64,000 nt of DNA from JAVJQS01 sp040218815. GTDB taxonomy: Bacteria > Bacteroidota > Bacteroidia > Flavobacteriales_E > Vicingaceae. Position 1 is the stretch's first letter. Each line of letters starts with the position of its first letter. The DNA is taken from contig JAVJQS010000015.1 in assembly GCA_040218815.1 (NCBI GenBank), positions 62,001 through 126,000 of the forward strand, in the 5' to 3' direction. The position numbers and the translations under genes were made by a program. Shown here in pieces: positions 8,165 to 16,669 of the stretch. The notes beneath the pieces are model-generated. The model made no database searches, was not told the origin of the DNA, and saw nothing but the letters and a program-made list of their open reading frames with translations.

Positions 8165-8853
8165 CTTTCAATTACAATTAAATGTCGGAAGGCCCAAACC
8201 CATTCAATATGAAAAGTAGCGAAACCATTTTCTTTTAAAATTGATTGCCATTCTTTTTTGGTAAAACCCTTCAAAACGGACAGTTTAGCGTCATTTTTAA
8301 CTAATCGTGACTTTGAAAAAAGCTGTGTCAAAAAATTAATGCTGTAATACGCAAACCAATGTCGGTGCAAGTCGTTTATGATTACTGCTTTATTTGCAGT
8401 TTCATGCATTTTTAATAGAAAAGCATTTAATTTTTCACCATAAAAATGATGGCATACCAAAGAGCAAATGGCTATATCACAATTTTTGGTTTCAAAGGTG
8501 TTAAAGTCGGCTACTTCATATTTGATGTTGAATCCTTTGGAGTTTTCTTCGGCATAAGTAATCGCATCTGCTAATAAATCAAAGCCCTGCAATTCCACTT
8601 TAATTTTTTTTCTCTTTGCCCATCGATGAATCGCCCTTAAGGTATCGCCTCCACCACAAGCAAAATCCACTATGCGGTAAGTTTTATCTGGCTCTTTAAT
8701 AATTTTTATCAGTCCTTTTAAAGTAGCGCTGTGTCCGCCTAATAGTCGATTAATTGATTCTAATTCGCGTAAATTTTGAAATAGTTCATCTCGATCGAGA
8801 TTAATTTCGTCGAGTAATTCTTCTTGAGTGGAACGTCTGCTATAATCAGGCAT
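8161..8853 (-). CDS. SAM-dependent methyltransferase of the type III PKS locus
   Basis: Class I methyltransferase of 230 aa. The SAM-binding motif I is IVDFACGGGDTLRAIH near 62-77, an acidic strand-2 motif follows (LQGFDLLADAITYAE), and CDIAICSLVCHHFYG near 130 is the motif IV region. It overlaps both neighbours (8 bp with the polyketide synthase, 4 bp with the FAD oxidoreductase), so translational coupling is likely. Its probable substrate is the phenolic or quinone product of the cluster. Whether it is an O- or C-methyltransferase cannot be told from the sequence. Confidence 0.82.
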   Translation of the reverse strand: MPDYSRRSTQEELLDEINLDRDELFQNLRELESINRLLGGHSATLKGLIKIIKEPDKTYRIVDFACGGGDTLRAIHRWAKRKKIKVELQGFDLLADAITYAEENSKGFNIKYEVADFNTFETKNCDIAICSLVCHHFYGEKLNAFLLKMHETANKAVIINDLHRHWFAYYSINFLTQLFSKSRLVKNDAKLSVLKGFTKKEWQSILKENGFATFHIEWVWAFRHLIVIER

Positions 8854-9943
8854 CTTCAGCTACTTTAAATACAGCAGACTCTAAGGTCAATCCAGGCCCA
8901 AACCCACAGCTAAAGATGCTTTCGCCTGCTTTTGGGTTTTTTGATGTCAACAATTCCTCTAGTACGAACAATATGGTAGGGGCGGAGAGGTTTCCATAAT
9001 TTCTTAGAACAGAGTATGATGCAGCTAAATCATCTGATCTGAGTTCAAATTCCTTTTCACAAGCCTCTAATATTTTTCTACCACCAGGGTGAATTGCCCA
9101 GTGATGTATATTTTCTTTTTCTACTCCAGTCGCTTTAAGAAGCACTCCAATTCCTTTGTCAACTAGTTGTGGAATATAGGAGGAAAGTTTCATTAAAAAT
9201 CCATCAGCATAGATATCCCAGGCCATATCATTTTTACCCTCGGCCATCAATAGGTTGGAAAAATTTTCAATAGTTAGTTTTCCTCCATTATCGCCATTGC
9301 CAATCAAAGCTGCAGCAGCTCCATCAGCGAATAAGGAGTTAGACAATAAATGATCATCTGTGATTTTATTTTGGAAATGTAAGGTGCAAAGCTCAACTGC
9401 TACAATTAAAACCTTTGCTGAGGGATCCACCTTGCAAAATGCATCAGCCATTTTTAAGGCTGGGAAAGCCGCATAGCAGCCTATGAAGTTCACTGCATGA
9501 GTTTGTGTTTTTGGGGAAAGCTGAAGTTCTTTTTTAAGCACAATTTCCAAACCTGGAGCCGACATTCCAGTGCAGCTAACTGTAATCAGATGTGTGATAT
9601 CATGCTTCTGAATGCTTGTTTTTCCTAAACAATTATTGGCTGCACTTAAACCTAACTTAACTGCTTCATTTTTATATACGGCTAGCCGTTCTTCAATTGC
9701 AGGCTCTCTATCTGAAGCTATAAAAAGCTGAGGTGAATCATTTTTTGCTCCGAAATCGGGCAACACAGAATGGCGATACTGGATAGAAGTCTTTTCGTAT
9801 AAAATTCTAAGCTTTCTGCCTAAACGCTCATCCTGATTATTCAAGCGCTGATGCATCCAGCCTGCTAAATCTGCTTGGGCGTATTTAAATGTTGGAATTG
9901 CTGTTCCTATTGAAATAACTTTACTCTTTCTGTTGTGTTCCAA
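8846..9943 (-). CDS. Type III polyketide synthase
   Basis: Chalcone-synthase-fold ketosynthase of 365 aa that would condense an acyl-CoA starter with malonyl-CoA units to a pyrone, resorcinol or phloroglucinol. The catalytic triad is visible: C156 in NFIGCYAAFPALK, H285 in HWAIHPGGRK and N318 in RNYGNLSAPT. No ATG lies near the N-terminus; the best start is TTG at 9943, just before EHNRKSKVISIG, because the next methionine is residue 30. It is the first gene of the trio and is divergent from UbiA with only 37 bp between. The starter and chain length are unknown; alkyl starters would be expected by analogy with bacterial alkylpyrone/alkylresorcinol synthases. Confidence 0.9.
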   Translation of the reverse strand: MEHNRKSKVISIGTAIPTFKYAQADLAGWMHQRLNNQDERLGRKLRILYEKTSIQYRHSVLPDFGAKNDSPQLFIASDREPAIEERLAVYKNEAVKLGLSAANNCLGKTSIQKHDITHLITVSCTGMSAPGLEIVLKKELQLSPKTQTHAVNFIGCYAAFPALKMADAFCKVDPSAKVLIVAVELCTLHFQNKITDDHLLSNSLFADGAAAALIGNGDNGGKLTIENFSNLLMAEGKNDMAWDIYADGFLMKLSSYIPQLVDKGIGVLLKATGVEKENIHHWAIHPGGRKILEACEKEFELRSDDLAASYSVLRNYGNLSAPTILFVLEELLTSKNPKAGESIFSCGFGPGLTLESAVFKVAEDA

Positions 9944-9980
9944 GTCGAATTTGCTTTGTTTAATTTGGCTTTAAAAAAAG
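9944..9980. promoter_or_regulatory. Very short divergent promoter gap between T3PKS and UbiA
   Basis: Only 37 bp separate the TTG start of the polyketide synthase from the ATG of the divergent UbiA gene. No room is left for two separate promoters, so the two transcripts must start inside or overlap at their 5' ends, which would tie their regulation together. The gap is AT-rich; I could not assign a specific operator. Confidence 0.4.
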
Positions 9981-10832
9981 ATGTTAGATGCCCTAAAGTT
10001 AATGCGAATTCCTTTTTCCATTTTCTTAATGCCAGTTTATTGGTTTGCATTATCTCAAATCCCTTCAATAGAACCCCTTAGAGCAATTCATGTTTTCATT
10101 TTGCTTCACATTTTTGTTTACCCTGCGAGCAATGGCTATAATTCTTATTTTGATAAGGATGAAAAGAGCATTGGTGGGCTTAAAAATCCCCCTCCTGTAA
10201 ATCCCTCACTATATCCATTGGTGTTACTTTTCGACTTTATAAGCGTGGCTTATGCCTTTTGGATTAGCCCACTTTTTGCTGTCTTTATTTTTGGATACTT
10301 GATTGTTTCTAAGGCCTACAGTTATGATAAAATAAGACTAAAAAAATATCCGGTCTTAAGCACTTTAGTGGTTACTATTTTTCAGGGTTTCTATTTGTTT
10401 TTAAGCATTCAATTTGCCGTTTATTTAGAATGGGAATTCATATTAGAGTTCAATAATTTAGCTCTTGCAGCCTGTTCATCTTTATTCCTTTTGGGATCTT
10501 ATCCACTTACTCAAGTGTATCAGCACCAAGAAGATAGGGAGAGAGGAGATAGAACTTTGAGTTTGTTATTAGGAATCAAAGAGACGTTTTATTTTTCTGC
10601 TATTGCATTTTTGTTGGGCAGTTTAACAATTGCTTATTTGTTTATTGAACAAGGAAGTGTGAATGATTTATATATCTTTTTAGGTTTTGGCTTGCCTATT
10701 CTCGCTTATTTTAGCTATTGGTTTAGCTTAGTAATAAAAAATCCAAACCGAGCAAACTTTAAATACAGCATGCGTATGAATATGATCTCTTCTCTTTGCT
10801 TGAGTGGAGCATTTTTAGTTATGCTGGTTTAG
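9981..10832 (+). CDS. UbiA family prenyltransferase
   Basis: Membrane prenyltransferase of 283 aa with about eight or nine hydrophobic helices. The first Asp-rich motif is NGYNSYFDKDEKSIGG near 52-67, the second is YQHQEDRERGDRTLS near 179-193; together they would bind the Mg-diphosphate of an isoprenyl donor. It is divergent from the type III polyketide synthase, so the natural reading is that it attaches a prenyl chain to the aromatic polyketide, making a meroterpenoid or quinone-like lipid. Alternative roles in menaquinone or haem O synthesis are less likely given the neighbours. The donor length is unknown. Confidence 0.83.
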   Translation: MLDALKLMRIPFSIFLMPVYWFALSQIPSIEPLRAIHVFILLHIFVYPASNGYNSYFDKDEKSIGGLKNPPPVNPSLYPLVLLFDFISVAYAFWISPLFAVFIFGYLIVSKAYSYDKIRLKKYPVLSTLVVTIFQGFYLFLSIQFAVYLEWEFILEFNNLALAACSSLFLLGSYPLTQVYQHQEDRERGDRTLSLLLGIKETFYFSAIAFLLGSLTIAYLFIEQGSVNDLYIFLGFGLPILAYFSYWFSLVIKNPNRANFKYSMRMNMISSLCLSGAFLVMLV

Positions 10833-10853
10833 CGATTTAATTAAACACGAAGA

Positions 10854-11543
10854 ATGAAAAATCTTTTTATTGGGTTTGTGCTTCTCTTTAGCTTAAGTTC
10901 ATTTTCTAATTTAGAAGTTGAAGATTTTTCTGAACACTCAGTAAAAATAAGCTCCATTTACGAATCGCTAGTAGGGGCGAAAAAACCTGACTTTGAATTG
11001 TTCGAAAAAGCCTACTTAGGTTATATCGATTTAAAATTAAGTGGTTTTTTAAGTCTAGATAAGGAAATACTAAGTATTGTCGATTTTCGAGTAGCATCTA
11101 ACAAGGAACGTCTTTGGGTAATTGACTTAAAAAGTAAAACCATTTTGCACCATACTTTAGTCGCCCACGGAGAGGGCTCAGGAAAGGAGTATGCCTTGGA
11201 TTTTTCAAATGAAATTAATTCTCATAAAAGCAGTTTGGGCTTTTATATTACTGAAGATACTTATGTTGGAAAAAATGGCTTGTCATTGCGCTTGCGAGGA
11301 ATAGAACGCGGTTTTAATACCAATGCGCTTGAACGCTATGTAGTAATTCATGGTGCTGACTATGCTACAAAAAGCTATTTAAAAGAAAACGGAATGCTGG
11401 GTAATAGTAAAGGTTGTCCTGCAGTGCCAATGGGTGAGCACTTAAACATTATCGAAATTACCAAAGAAGGAACTTGTCTTTTTATTTACTTTCCCGATGA
11501 TGCATATCTACGACAATCAAATTTTATAATGGACGTCTTTTAA
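10854..11543 (+). CDS. Murein L,D-transpeptidase catalytic domain protein
   Basis: Secreted protein of 229 aa with an N-terminal signal peptide (LFIGFVLLFSLSSFS). The central region resembles the YkuD-like L,D-transpeptidase family: RLWVIDLKSKTILHHTLVAHGEG near 90, YVVIHGADYA near 160, and the active-site SKGCPAVPMGEH near 184-195 with the nucleophile cysteine. It would cross-link or trim peptidoglycan stems, or attach proteins to them, in the periplasm. It starts 21 bp after UbiA on the same strand and could be read through from it, but the functions do not obviously connect. Confidence 0.8.
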   Translation: MKNLFIGFVLLFSLSSFSNLEVEDFSEHSVKISSIYESLVGAKKPDFELFEKAYLGYIDLKLSGFLSLDKEILSIVDFRVASNKERLWVIDLKSKTILHHTLVAHGEGSGKEYALDFSNEINSHKSSLGFYITEDTYVGKNGLSLRLRGIERGFNTNALERYVVIHGADYATKSYLKENGMLGNSKGCPAVPMGEHLNIIEITKEGTCLFIYFPDDAYLRQSNFIMDVF

Positions 11544-11644
11544 GCTGTAATACCTAATTCTTAATTCTCCCTTATAAATTCCTGTTAATTGCTTTATTCT
11601 CTGTTAAAATGGTTATAATTTAGTCACCACAAAAAAATGAAATT

Positions 11645-12100
11645 ATGAGCTTAACAGATAAAATCAACGAGGACATTAAAACGGCAATGAAAGAAAAAAA
11701 TAAGCCGAAATTAGAAGCCTTAAGAGCAATAAAATCAGCATTATTACTAGCAGCAACCGATAAAAGTTCAGATTCTTCGGAAGCAGCAGAGCAAAAAATG
11801 CTTCAAAAGTTAGTAAAACAACGCCGCGATGCTGCTGATATTTATATTCAAGAGCAACGCAATGATTTAGCGGCCGTAGAGTTAGAACAGGTTACAATTA
11901 TCGAAAATTACTTACCTGAACAGATGACTGAGGAGCAAATCCGTTCTGAAGTTGATGCTATAGTAAAGGCAACAGGTGCTGCCAGCATGAAAGATATGGG
12001 AAAAGTAATGGGTGCTGCCAATCAAAAAATGGCTGGAAAAGCTGATGGAAAAATCATTGCAGACCTAGTCAAAAGAGCGCTCGATCACAATGAAGTGTAA
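11645..12100 (+). CDS. GatB/YqeY domain protein
   Basis: Cytosolic protein of 151 aa covering the whole YqeY family: LTDKINEDIKTAMKEKNKPKLEALRAIKSAL at the N-terminus in two parts around residue 2-32, YIQEQRNDLAAVELEQ in the middle, and ENYLPEQMTEEQI plus GKVMGAANQKMAGKADGKII in the C-terminal half. The domain is related to the tail of GatB and is often found near tRNA or DNA-replication genes; a role in tRNA-linked amidation is supposed but unproven. A TTATAATTTAG stretch about 25 bp upstream may be the -7 region of its promoter. Confidence 0.88.
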   Translation: MSLTDKINEDIKTAMKEKNKPKLEALRAIKSALLLAATDKSSDSSEAAEQKMLQKLVKQRRDAADIYIQEQRNDLAAVELEQVTIIENYLPEQMTEEQIRSEVDAIVKATGAASMKDMGKVMGAANQKMAGKADGKIIADLVKRALDHNEV

Positions 12101-12141
12101 TTGATAGAATAATTCATCATTTGTGTACATTAGACTACACA

Positions 12142-12170
12142 AAAATTGAATTTTAAGATCATTCAATTTT
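12142..12170 (+). terminator. AT-rich hairpin after yqeY, possible terminator
   Basis: Perfect 10-bp inverted repeat AAAATTGAAT/ATTCAATTTT with a 9-nt spacer, 42 bp after the yqeY stop. It has only AT-rich pairs and a weak T-tract, so termination is plausible but not certain. Confidence 0.45.
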
Positions 12171-12264
12171 AATTTATGTATTTGTATATCAATTGTTTAA
12201 GTAAATATAGTGCTTATGGCTTGATATTCATAACTATAAACTAAACCAACTAAAATAATACAAT

Positions 12265-12861
12265 ATGATGTTTAAGAAACTATTTTCAACTGTAATTATT
12301 GCAAGTGTGTTTGCTTCTTGCAGCATGGTAAAAAGTCCACAATCGGCTAACTTTAATCGAGTGAAGTACAATACACACTTGAAATTGGCTAACAATGAAT
12401 CTAAAGAAAATTTACCGGAAACGGTTAAAAGTTTTGAGGATGAGACAAAAATTGCTTCCAATAGACCAGAAAAAATGGAGCAAGTACAGCCAAAGAATTA
12501 TTCCACTCCACTTTTAGCTTCAACTAACTTATTGTCACCTAAAAAAGCTAATCCAATAAGAGAAAAAGTAAATCAAGTAGAGGTAGCTCCAAATAAGAAA
12601 GTAAGCCCTTCAATGGGGTTGTTTGGACAAGCCACTAGTATGATGCATCCGAATAGCATTAGGGAGTACTTAAATAACCCTCTTCCTATGGCTACCGCCG
12701 CAGATCAGCTAGATTTAGGGAATCTACTTTACATCATTCTTGTAGTATTACTTATTCTTATTGTTATAGGGCTTATTGCAGATTTAGCTGGAGGAGCTGT
12801 AGGTGCTTTAATTGCTGTGTTGCTAATATTGTTGATTCTAAGATTGTTAGGATACGTTTAA
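12265..12861 (+). CDS. Lipoprotein with two C-terminal hydrophobic helices
   Basis: Protein of 198 aa that I cannot assign to a characterised family. The N-terminus is a lipoprotein signal (VIIASVFASC, lipid cysteine near residue 19). A polar, Lys/Pro/Asn-rich linker of about 120 residues follows. The C-terminus contains two strongly hydrophobic segments, roughly 152-170 and 176-195, split by a Gly-rich turn (ADLAGGAVGAL), resembling small stress-induced membrane proteins of the lmo0937 type. Lipid at one end and helices at the other would tether it in or between membranes. It is monocistronic, with a strong terminator right after it. Confidence 0.7.
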   Translation: MMFKKLFSTVIIASVFASCSMVKSPQSANFNRVKYNTHLKLANNESKENLPETVKSFEDETKIASNRPEKMEQVQPKNYSTPLLASTNLLSPKKANPIREKVNQVEVAPNKKVSPSMGLFGQATSMMHPNSIREYLNNPLPMATAADQLDLGNLLYIILVVLLILIVIGLIADLAGGAVGALIAVLLILLILRLLGYV

Positions 12862-12881
12862 TAGACTACAATAATTTAAAA

Positions 12882-12908
12882 AAGCACTTCAACGGAAGTG
12901 CTTTTTTA
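12882..12908 (+). terminator. Rho-independent terminator after the lipoprotein gene
   Basis: Nine-bp stem AAGCACTTC/GAAGTGCTT with an AACG loop followed by six T. It lies 20 bp after the stop at 12861. Confidence 0.9.
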
Positions 12909-12950
12909 TACAACTAGCGCAGCTTTTACTTTTAAATTAATAGACATAAA

Positions 12951-12982
12951 AAAACCGATTCACGTAATAGCGAATCGGTTTT
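12951..12982 (-). terminator. Rho-independent terminator of groEL
   Basis: Eleven-bp stem AAAACCGATTC/GAATCGGTTTT with a 10-nt loop, flanked by A-runs on one side and T-runs on the other, so it can work in both directions. It lies 21 bp beyond the groEL stop on the minus strand. Confidence 0.85.
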
Positions 12983-13003
12983 TTTATTTTTTGGGGAGCA
13001 GAA

Positions 13004-14656
13004 TTACATCATTCCACCCATTCCTCCCATGCCACCTGGCATTCCACCACCTGGCATTCCACCGCCACCGGCATTGTCATCATCTTCATCAGAGATAACA
13101 CATTCAGTTGTTAATAGCATTCCTGCAATTGAGGCAGCATTTTCTAAAGCTACTCTCGCCACTTTAGTAGGGTCAATTACTCCGGCTTTTAATAGATCTT
13201 CATAAACTTCAGTTCTAGCGTTGTAACCGAAGTTGCCTTTACCTTCTCTGATTTTTTGAACTACTACAGAGCCTTCCCCGCCGCTGTTTGCTACTATTTG
13301 TCTCAATGGCTCTTCCAATGCTTTTCTAACGATAGCTAAACCAGTAGTTTCATCTGCATTTTCACCTTCTTTACCATCAAGTACTGCAATTGAGCGAATG
13401 AAAGCAACACCACCACCAGGGATAATTCCCTCTTCAACTGCTGCTCTTGTTGCATGCAATGCATCGTCAACACGGTCTTTCTTTTCTTTCATTTCAACTT
13501 CAGAAGCTGCACCAACATAAAGAACTGCAACACCACCAGCCAATTTAGCCAATCGCTCTTGTAGTTTTTCTTTATCGTAGTCAGATGTTGTATTTTCAAT
13601 CTGAGCTTTGATTTGATTTACTCTGGACTTAATGTCATCTTTCTTTCCAGCTCCATTAACGATAGTGGTATTGTCCTTATCGATGGTGATTTTTTCACAC
13701 TCACCTAAGTCAGCTAAATCAGCATTTTCCAACTTGTAACCTCGTTCTTCAGAAATTACAGTTCCACCTGTTAGAATAGCTAAGTCTTCTAGCATTTCTT
13801 TTCTTCTGTCACCAAATCCAGGTGCTTTTACAGCTGCAATTTTCAATGATCCTCTTATTTTGTTTACTACTAAAGTTGCTAAGGCTTCACCTTCAACATC
13901 CTCAGCGATAATCAATAAAGGTCTGCTTGATTGTGCCGTTTTTTCTAATACTGGCAACAAATCCTTCATCGTGCTGATTTTCTTATCGAAAATTAAGATG
14001 TAAGGGTTCTCTAGCTCAGCTTCCATTTTCTCAGTATCAGTAACAAAGTATGGAGAAAGGTAACCTCTGTCAAACTGCATACCTTCAACAACTTCAACTG
14101 TAGTTTCAGTACCTTTTGCTTCTTCAACAGTTATTACTCCTTCTTTTTTCACTTTACCCATTGCCTCAGCAATCAACTTCCCAATAGAGCTGTCGTTATT
14201 CGCTGAAATAGTTGCAACTTGCTCTATTTTTTCAGAATCTTCACCTACAGCTTGAGAAAGCTTTTTTAATTCAGCAACAATATCTTTTACAGCTTTATCA
14301 ATCCCTCTTTTTAAATCCATTGGATTTGCACCAGCTGCTACATTTTTTAAACCTTGAGTTACAATAGCTTGAGCCAAAATTGTTGCCGTTGTAGTTCCAT
14401 CACCTGCATCATCAGCAGTTTTTGAAGCTACTTCTTTCAGCATTTGAGCACCCATGTTCTCAATGGTGTCTTTTAATTCAATTTCTTTAGCTACAGTAAC
14501 TCCATCTTTTGTGATGGTCGGAGCGCCGAATTTTTTATCAATTACTACATTTCTACCCTTTGGGCCTAATGTTACTTTTACAGCATTGGCAAGTTTATCT
14601 ACACCCTCTTTAAGTGCATTTCTTGCTTCAATATCAAAAGTTATTTCTTTTGCCAT
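13004..14656 (-). CDS. groEL: Chaperonin GroEL
   Basis: The 60-kDa chaperonin subunit, 550 aa, that forms the double-ring folding cage in the cytosol. Hallmarks are the N-terminal ALKEGVDKLANAVKVTLGPKGRNV, the ATP-binding DGVTVAKEIEL and DDAGDGTTTATILAQ (about 52-62 and 86-100), VEEGIIPGGGVAFIR near 404, and the C-terminal Gly-Met repeat tail of the GGM type. It follows groES by 29 bp and has its own terminator. Only one copy is seen in the window. Confidence 0.98.
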   Translation of the reverse strand: MAKEITFDIEARNALKEGVDKLANAVKVTLGPKGRNVVIDKKFGAPTITKDGVTVAKEIELKDTIENMGAQMLKEVASKTADDAGDGTTTATILAQAIVTQGLKNVAAGANPMDLKRGIDKAVKDIVAELKKLSQAVGEDSEKIEQVATISANNDSSIGKLIAEAMGKVKKEGVITVEEAKGTETTVEVVEGMQFDRGYLSPYFVTDTEKMEAELENPYILIFDKKISTMKDLLPVLEKTAQSSRPLLIIAEDVEGEALATLVVNKIRGSLKIAAVKAPGFGDRRKEMLEDLAILTGGTVISEERGYKLENADLADLGECEKITIDKDNTTIVNGAGKKDDIKSRVNQIKAQIENTTSDYDKEKLQERLAKLAGGVAVLYVGAASEVEMKEKKDRVDDALHATRAAVEEGIIPGGGVAFIRSIAVLDGKEGENADETTGLAIVRKALEEPLRQIVANSGGEGSVVVQKIREGKGNFGYNARTEVYEDLLKAGVIDPTKVARVALENAASIAGMLLTTECVISDEDDDNAGGGGMPGGGMPGGMGGMGGMM

Positions 14657-14685
14657 TTTGTTAAATTTTTTGTGTTAATGTTTGA

Positions 14686-14961
14686 TTAAACAATTGCGAA
14701 TAAGTCAGATTCTCTCATGATAAGGTAATCTGTGCCTTCAATGTTAACTTCAGTTCCAGCATACTTTCCGTACAAAACTGTATCACCTGCTTTCACGGTC
14801 ATTGGCTCATCTGGTTTTCCATTTCCAACAGCTACAATCTTTCCTTTCTGAGGTTTTTCTTGAGCAGTGTCTGGAATTATAATTCCACCTGCAGTTTTTT
14901 CTTCTGCCGCAGCCGGCTCAACAAGAACGCGATCTGCAATTGGTTTTACATTTACTGACAT
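14686..14961 (-). CDS. groES: Co-chaperonin GroES
   Basis: The 10-kDa lid of the GroEL cage, 91 aa. It shows PIADRVLVEPAAAEEKTAGGIIIPDTAQEK split across residues 7-36, including the mobile loop, then KGKIVAVGNGKPDEPM and the C-terminal YLIMRESDLFAIV. It heads the groES-groEL operon. No CIRCE element is visible upstream; instead there is a TGACA-type repeat at 15084-15108 (annotated separately). Confidence 0.97.
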   Translation of the reverse strand: MSVNVKPIADRVLVEPAAAEEKTAGGIIIPDTAQEKPQKGKIVAVGNGKPDEPMTVKAGDTVLYGKYAGTEVNIEGTDYLIMRESDLFAIV

Positions 14962-15083
14962 ATACTTTAAAGTTTAAGTTGTTTTTATATTTGAATTTCT
15001 TCTAGTCATAAAATGTGCCAAGCACTTTCATCTGCCATAAGCTGTAAAAATTTCAGTTGATGTAAATTATTGCTTGAAAAAAA

Positions 15084-15108
15084 TGTCAGCGGAAGTGACA
15101 GGTTGACA
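15084..15108 (-). promoter_or_regulatory. TGACA repeat upstream of groES
   Basis: On the plus strand this reads TGTCA, 7 nt, TGACA, 3 nt, TGACA. It combines an inverted repeat (15084-15100) and a direct repeat GTGACA-N3-TGACA (15095-15108), about 125-145 bp upstream of the groES start. The direct repeat recurs with identical spacing upstream of miaB (19972-19985). A regulator site shared by the two operons is a guess from this match; no known Bacteroidota operator is claimed. Confidence 0.4.
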
Positions 15109-15205
15109 TTTTATGTGATTCTTTTGAAAAATGATATTAGTCTCCTGAATAGCTTTAAGGAGCTGATCAATTATTATTCTCCAAAATGAGTACCTAGTAT
15201 TAAGC

Positions 15206-15240
15206 ACAAAAAAAGGGTTAACAAACGTCAACCCTTTTTA
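15206..15240 (-). terminator. Terminator of the miaB-secG run
   Basis: Stem AAAAGGGTT(A)AC / GT(C)AACCCTTTT with flanking A/T runs, 20 bp beyond the secG stop on the minus strand. It would end the upstream operon and separate it from the groES promoter. Confidence 0.8.
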
Positions 15241-15259
15241 AATTCTTTATTGGTGTTAT

Positions 15260-15664
15260 TTATTCCTCTTCTTCACTGGTTTCTTCGTCTCCTTGTGGTA
15301 ATGCAGTGTTTTTCTGAGGCTGAGCCTTTGAAGGGGCATTTCCTTCAGGTACACCTTCTTGTAAAAGAGGTGCTTGGTTTTGAGGAATAACTACTTGGTT
15401 AGCTTCATCTGTCAATTCTGATTCATTGGTTACCACTTCAGCAGATCCACCAATTAATGATGATGAGATTACTGAGAAAATTAATAAAGCAATGCCCAAA
15501 GACCAAGTAGCTTTTTCTAAGAAGTCAGTGGTTTTTCGAACACCCATTACTTGATTTGAGGAGGAAAAATTAGAAGCTAAACCACCTTTTGGATTTTGAA
15601 CTAAAATTACCATAATCAGCAAAACTGCGATGATGAAGATTAAAACAGATACTAAAATGAACAT
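15260..15664 (-). CDS. secG: Preprotein translocase subunit SecG
   Basis: Accessory subunit of the SecYEG channel, 134 aa. Two membrane helices are visible (about 2-22 and 51-70), joined by the conserved loop VQNPKGGLASNFSSSNQVMGVRK in two parts around 23-45. After the second helix there is an acidic, Gln/Pro-rich tail of about 60 residues ending in a Glu run, which is common in Bacteroidota SecG and absent from enterobacterial ones. It is the last gene of the miaB-sigma54-lptE-TPR-secG run, 6 bp after the preceding gene. Confidence 0.92.
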   Translation of the reverse strand: MFILVSVLIFIIAVLLIMVILVQNPKGGLASNFSSSNQVMGVRKTTDFLEKATWSLGIALLIFSVISSSLIGGSAEVVTNESELTDEANQVVIPQNQAPLLQEGVPEGNAPSKAQPQKNTALPQGDEETSEEEE

Positions 15665-15670
15665 GATATA

Positions 15671-16660
15671 TTATGAATTTAATTGATTCTCAATTTCTTT
15701 TATTCGGCCTGCAAAATAAACCTTTTTTTCTGGATATTTCAACTGTAATTTTTCAAATGCTTTTATTGCCTTTTCTTCATTTCCTTGCTCAGCATATATG
15801 TTAGCCAATGTTTCAGTAACTAAGTCGTCATCTTCTTGAACACTTAATTTAGCCATTTTCGATGCAGAGTAAAATTCTTGCTTGGCAGGCAAGTTTGTTT
15901 CAGGCCTAAACGCAGCTATCGCTTCTTTTGATTCCTCGCTGGTATATTCCCATAAAGAACTGGTAGTAGATGACTCATTTTCTTCTTTGTAAAAATTTAA
16001 CCAGTCTGAAAAACTATGAGCACTTGCTTCGTCAAATTCAGAACTTGCAATATTTTCTTCAATTGATTCTTGCTCACCACTATCTTTAACCAACTTTTCT
16101 TTGCTTTCTTCATTAAAATCAGGAATTTGATTGTCAACTTCTAATAAAATAGATTGGTGTATAGCCTCGGTTAATACTTGTTTTTGAAGTTGGTCATCGA
16201 GTTCTTCTTGCTCAGCTACTTTATGTTCTGAATGTGCTTCTGCTACTAAACCAAAGTTGGGAATAAATGCAGGATCAGATTTATTGTCAGTTTCAGAATC
16301 TAATGCAGGGTTTACCTCCACTTCTTCACTTTGATTTTGCTCAACCTGAGACTGAGGCCTTATAGTAAATGGTATTTTAGTTTCAGTTGCAATTTCTGCT
16401 TCTTGAGGTTCACTATTTTGTTTTACTTGCTGGTCAAAAATTAGTTGATGCAAGCGTTTTCTGTCGGAAGCAAAAGCAGCAGCTTTTTTTAATTGACCTT
16501 CAAAATTGATGTTTTCTGTTTTATGAAATGCTTTAGTAAGCAGTAATTGTGCACTTTGAAAGAAGGGGAATTCTTTTACAGCTTCTTGCAGGCCCACAAT
16601 GTGCTGGTTACCTAAATCTTCCGGCAACTCTAATAAGGCTATAAATTCACTTTTCTTCAT
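15671..16660 (-). CDS. TPR-like hypothetical protein between lptE and secG
   Basis: Protein of 329 aa with no signal peptide. The N-terminal part (EFIALLELPEDLGNQ, then a helical stretch) and a C-terminal TPR-like segment (ETLANIYAEQGNEEKAIKAF, near 280-300) flank a long acidic, Glu/Ser/Asn-rich, probably disordered middle of about 150 residues. It lies 9 bp after lptE and 6 bp before secG, an arrangement I recall as common in Bacteroidota. The function is not known; a cytosolic scaffold or assembly role is only a guess from the repeat and its position. Confidence 0.75.
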   Translation of the reverse strand: MKKSEFIALLELPEDLGNQHIVGLQEAVKEFPFFQSAQLLLTKAFHKTENINFEGQLKKAAAFASDRKRLHQLIFDQQVKQNSEPQEAEIATETKIPFTIRPQSQVEQNQSEEVEVNPALDSETDNKSDPAFIPNFGLVAEAHSEHKVAEQEELDDQLQKQVLTEAIHQSILLEVDNQIPDFNEESKEKLVKDSGEQESIEENIASSEFDEASAHSFSDWLNFYKEENESSTTSSLWEYTSEESKEAIAAFRPETNLPAKQEFYSASKMAKLSVQEDDDLVTETLANIYAEQGNEEKAIKAFEKLQLKYPEKKVYFAGRIKEIENQLNS

Positions 16661-16669
16661 GTTTTTGAA

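Noticed and set aside
14962..15259. CIRCE element upstream of groES
   Set aside because: The TTAGCACTC-N9-GAGTGCTAA consensus was looked for and is not present.
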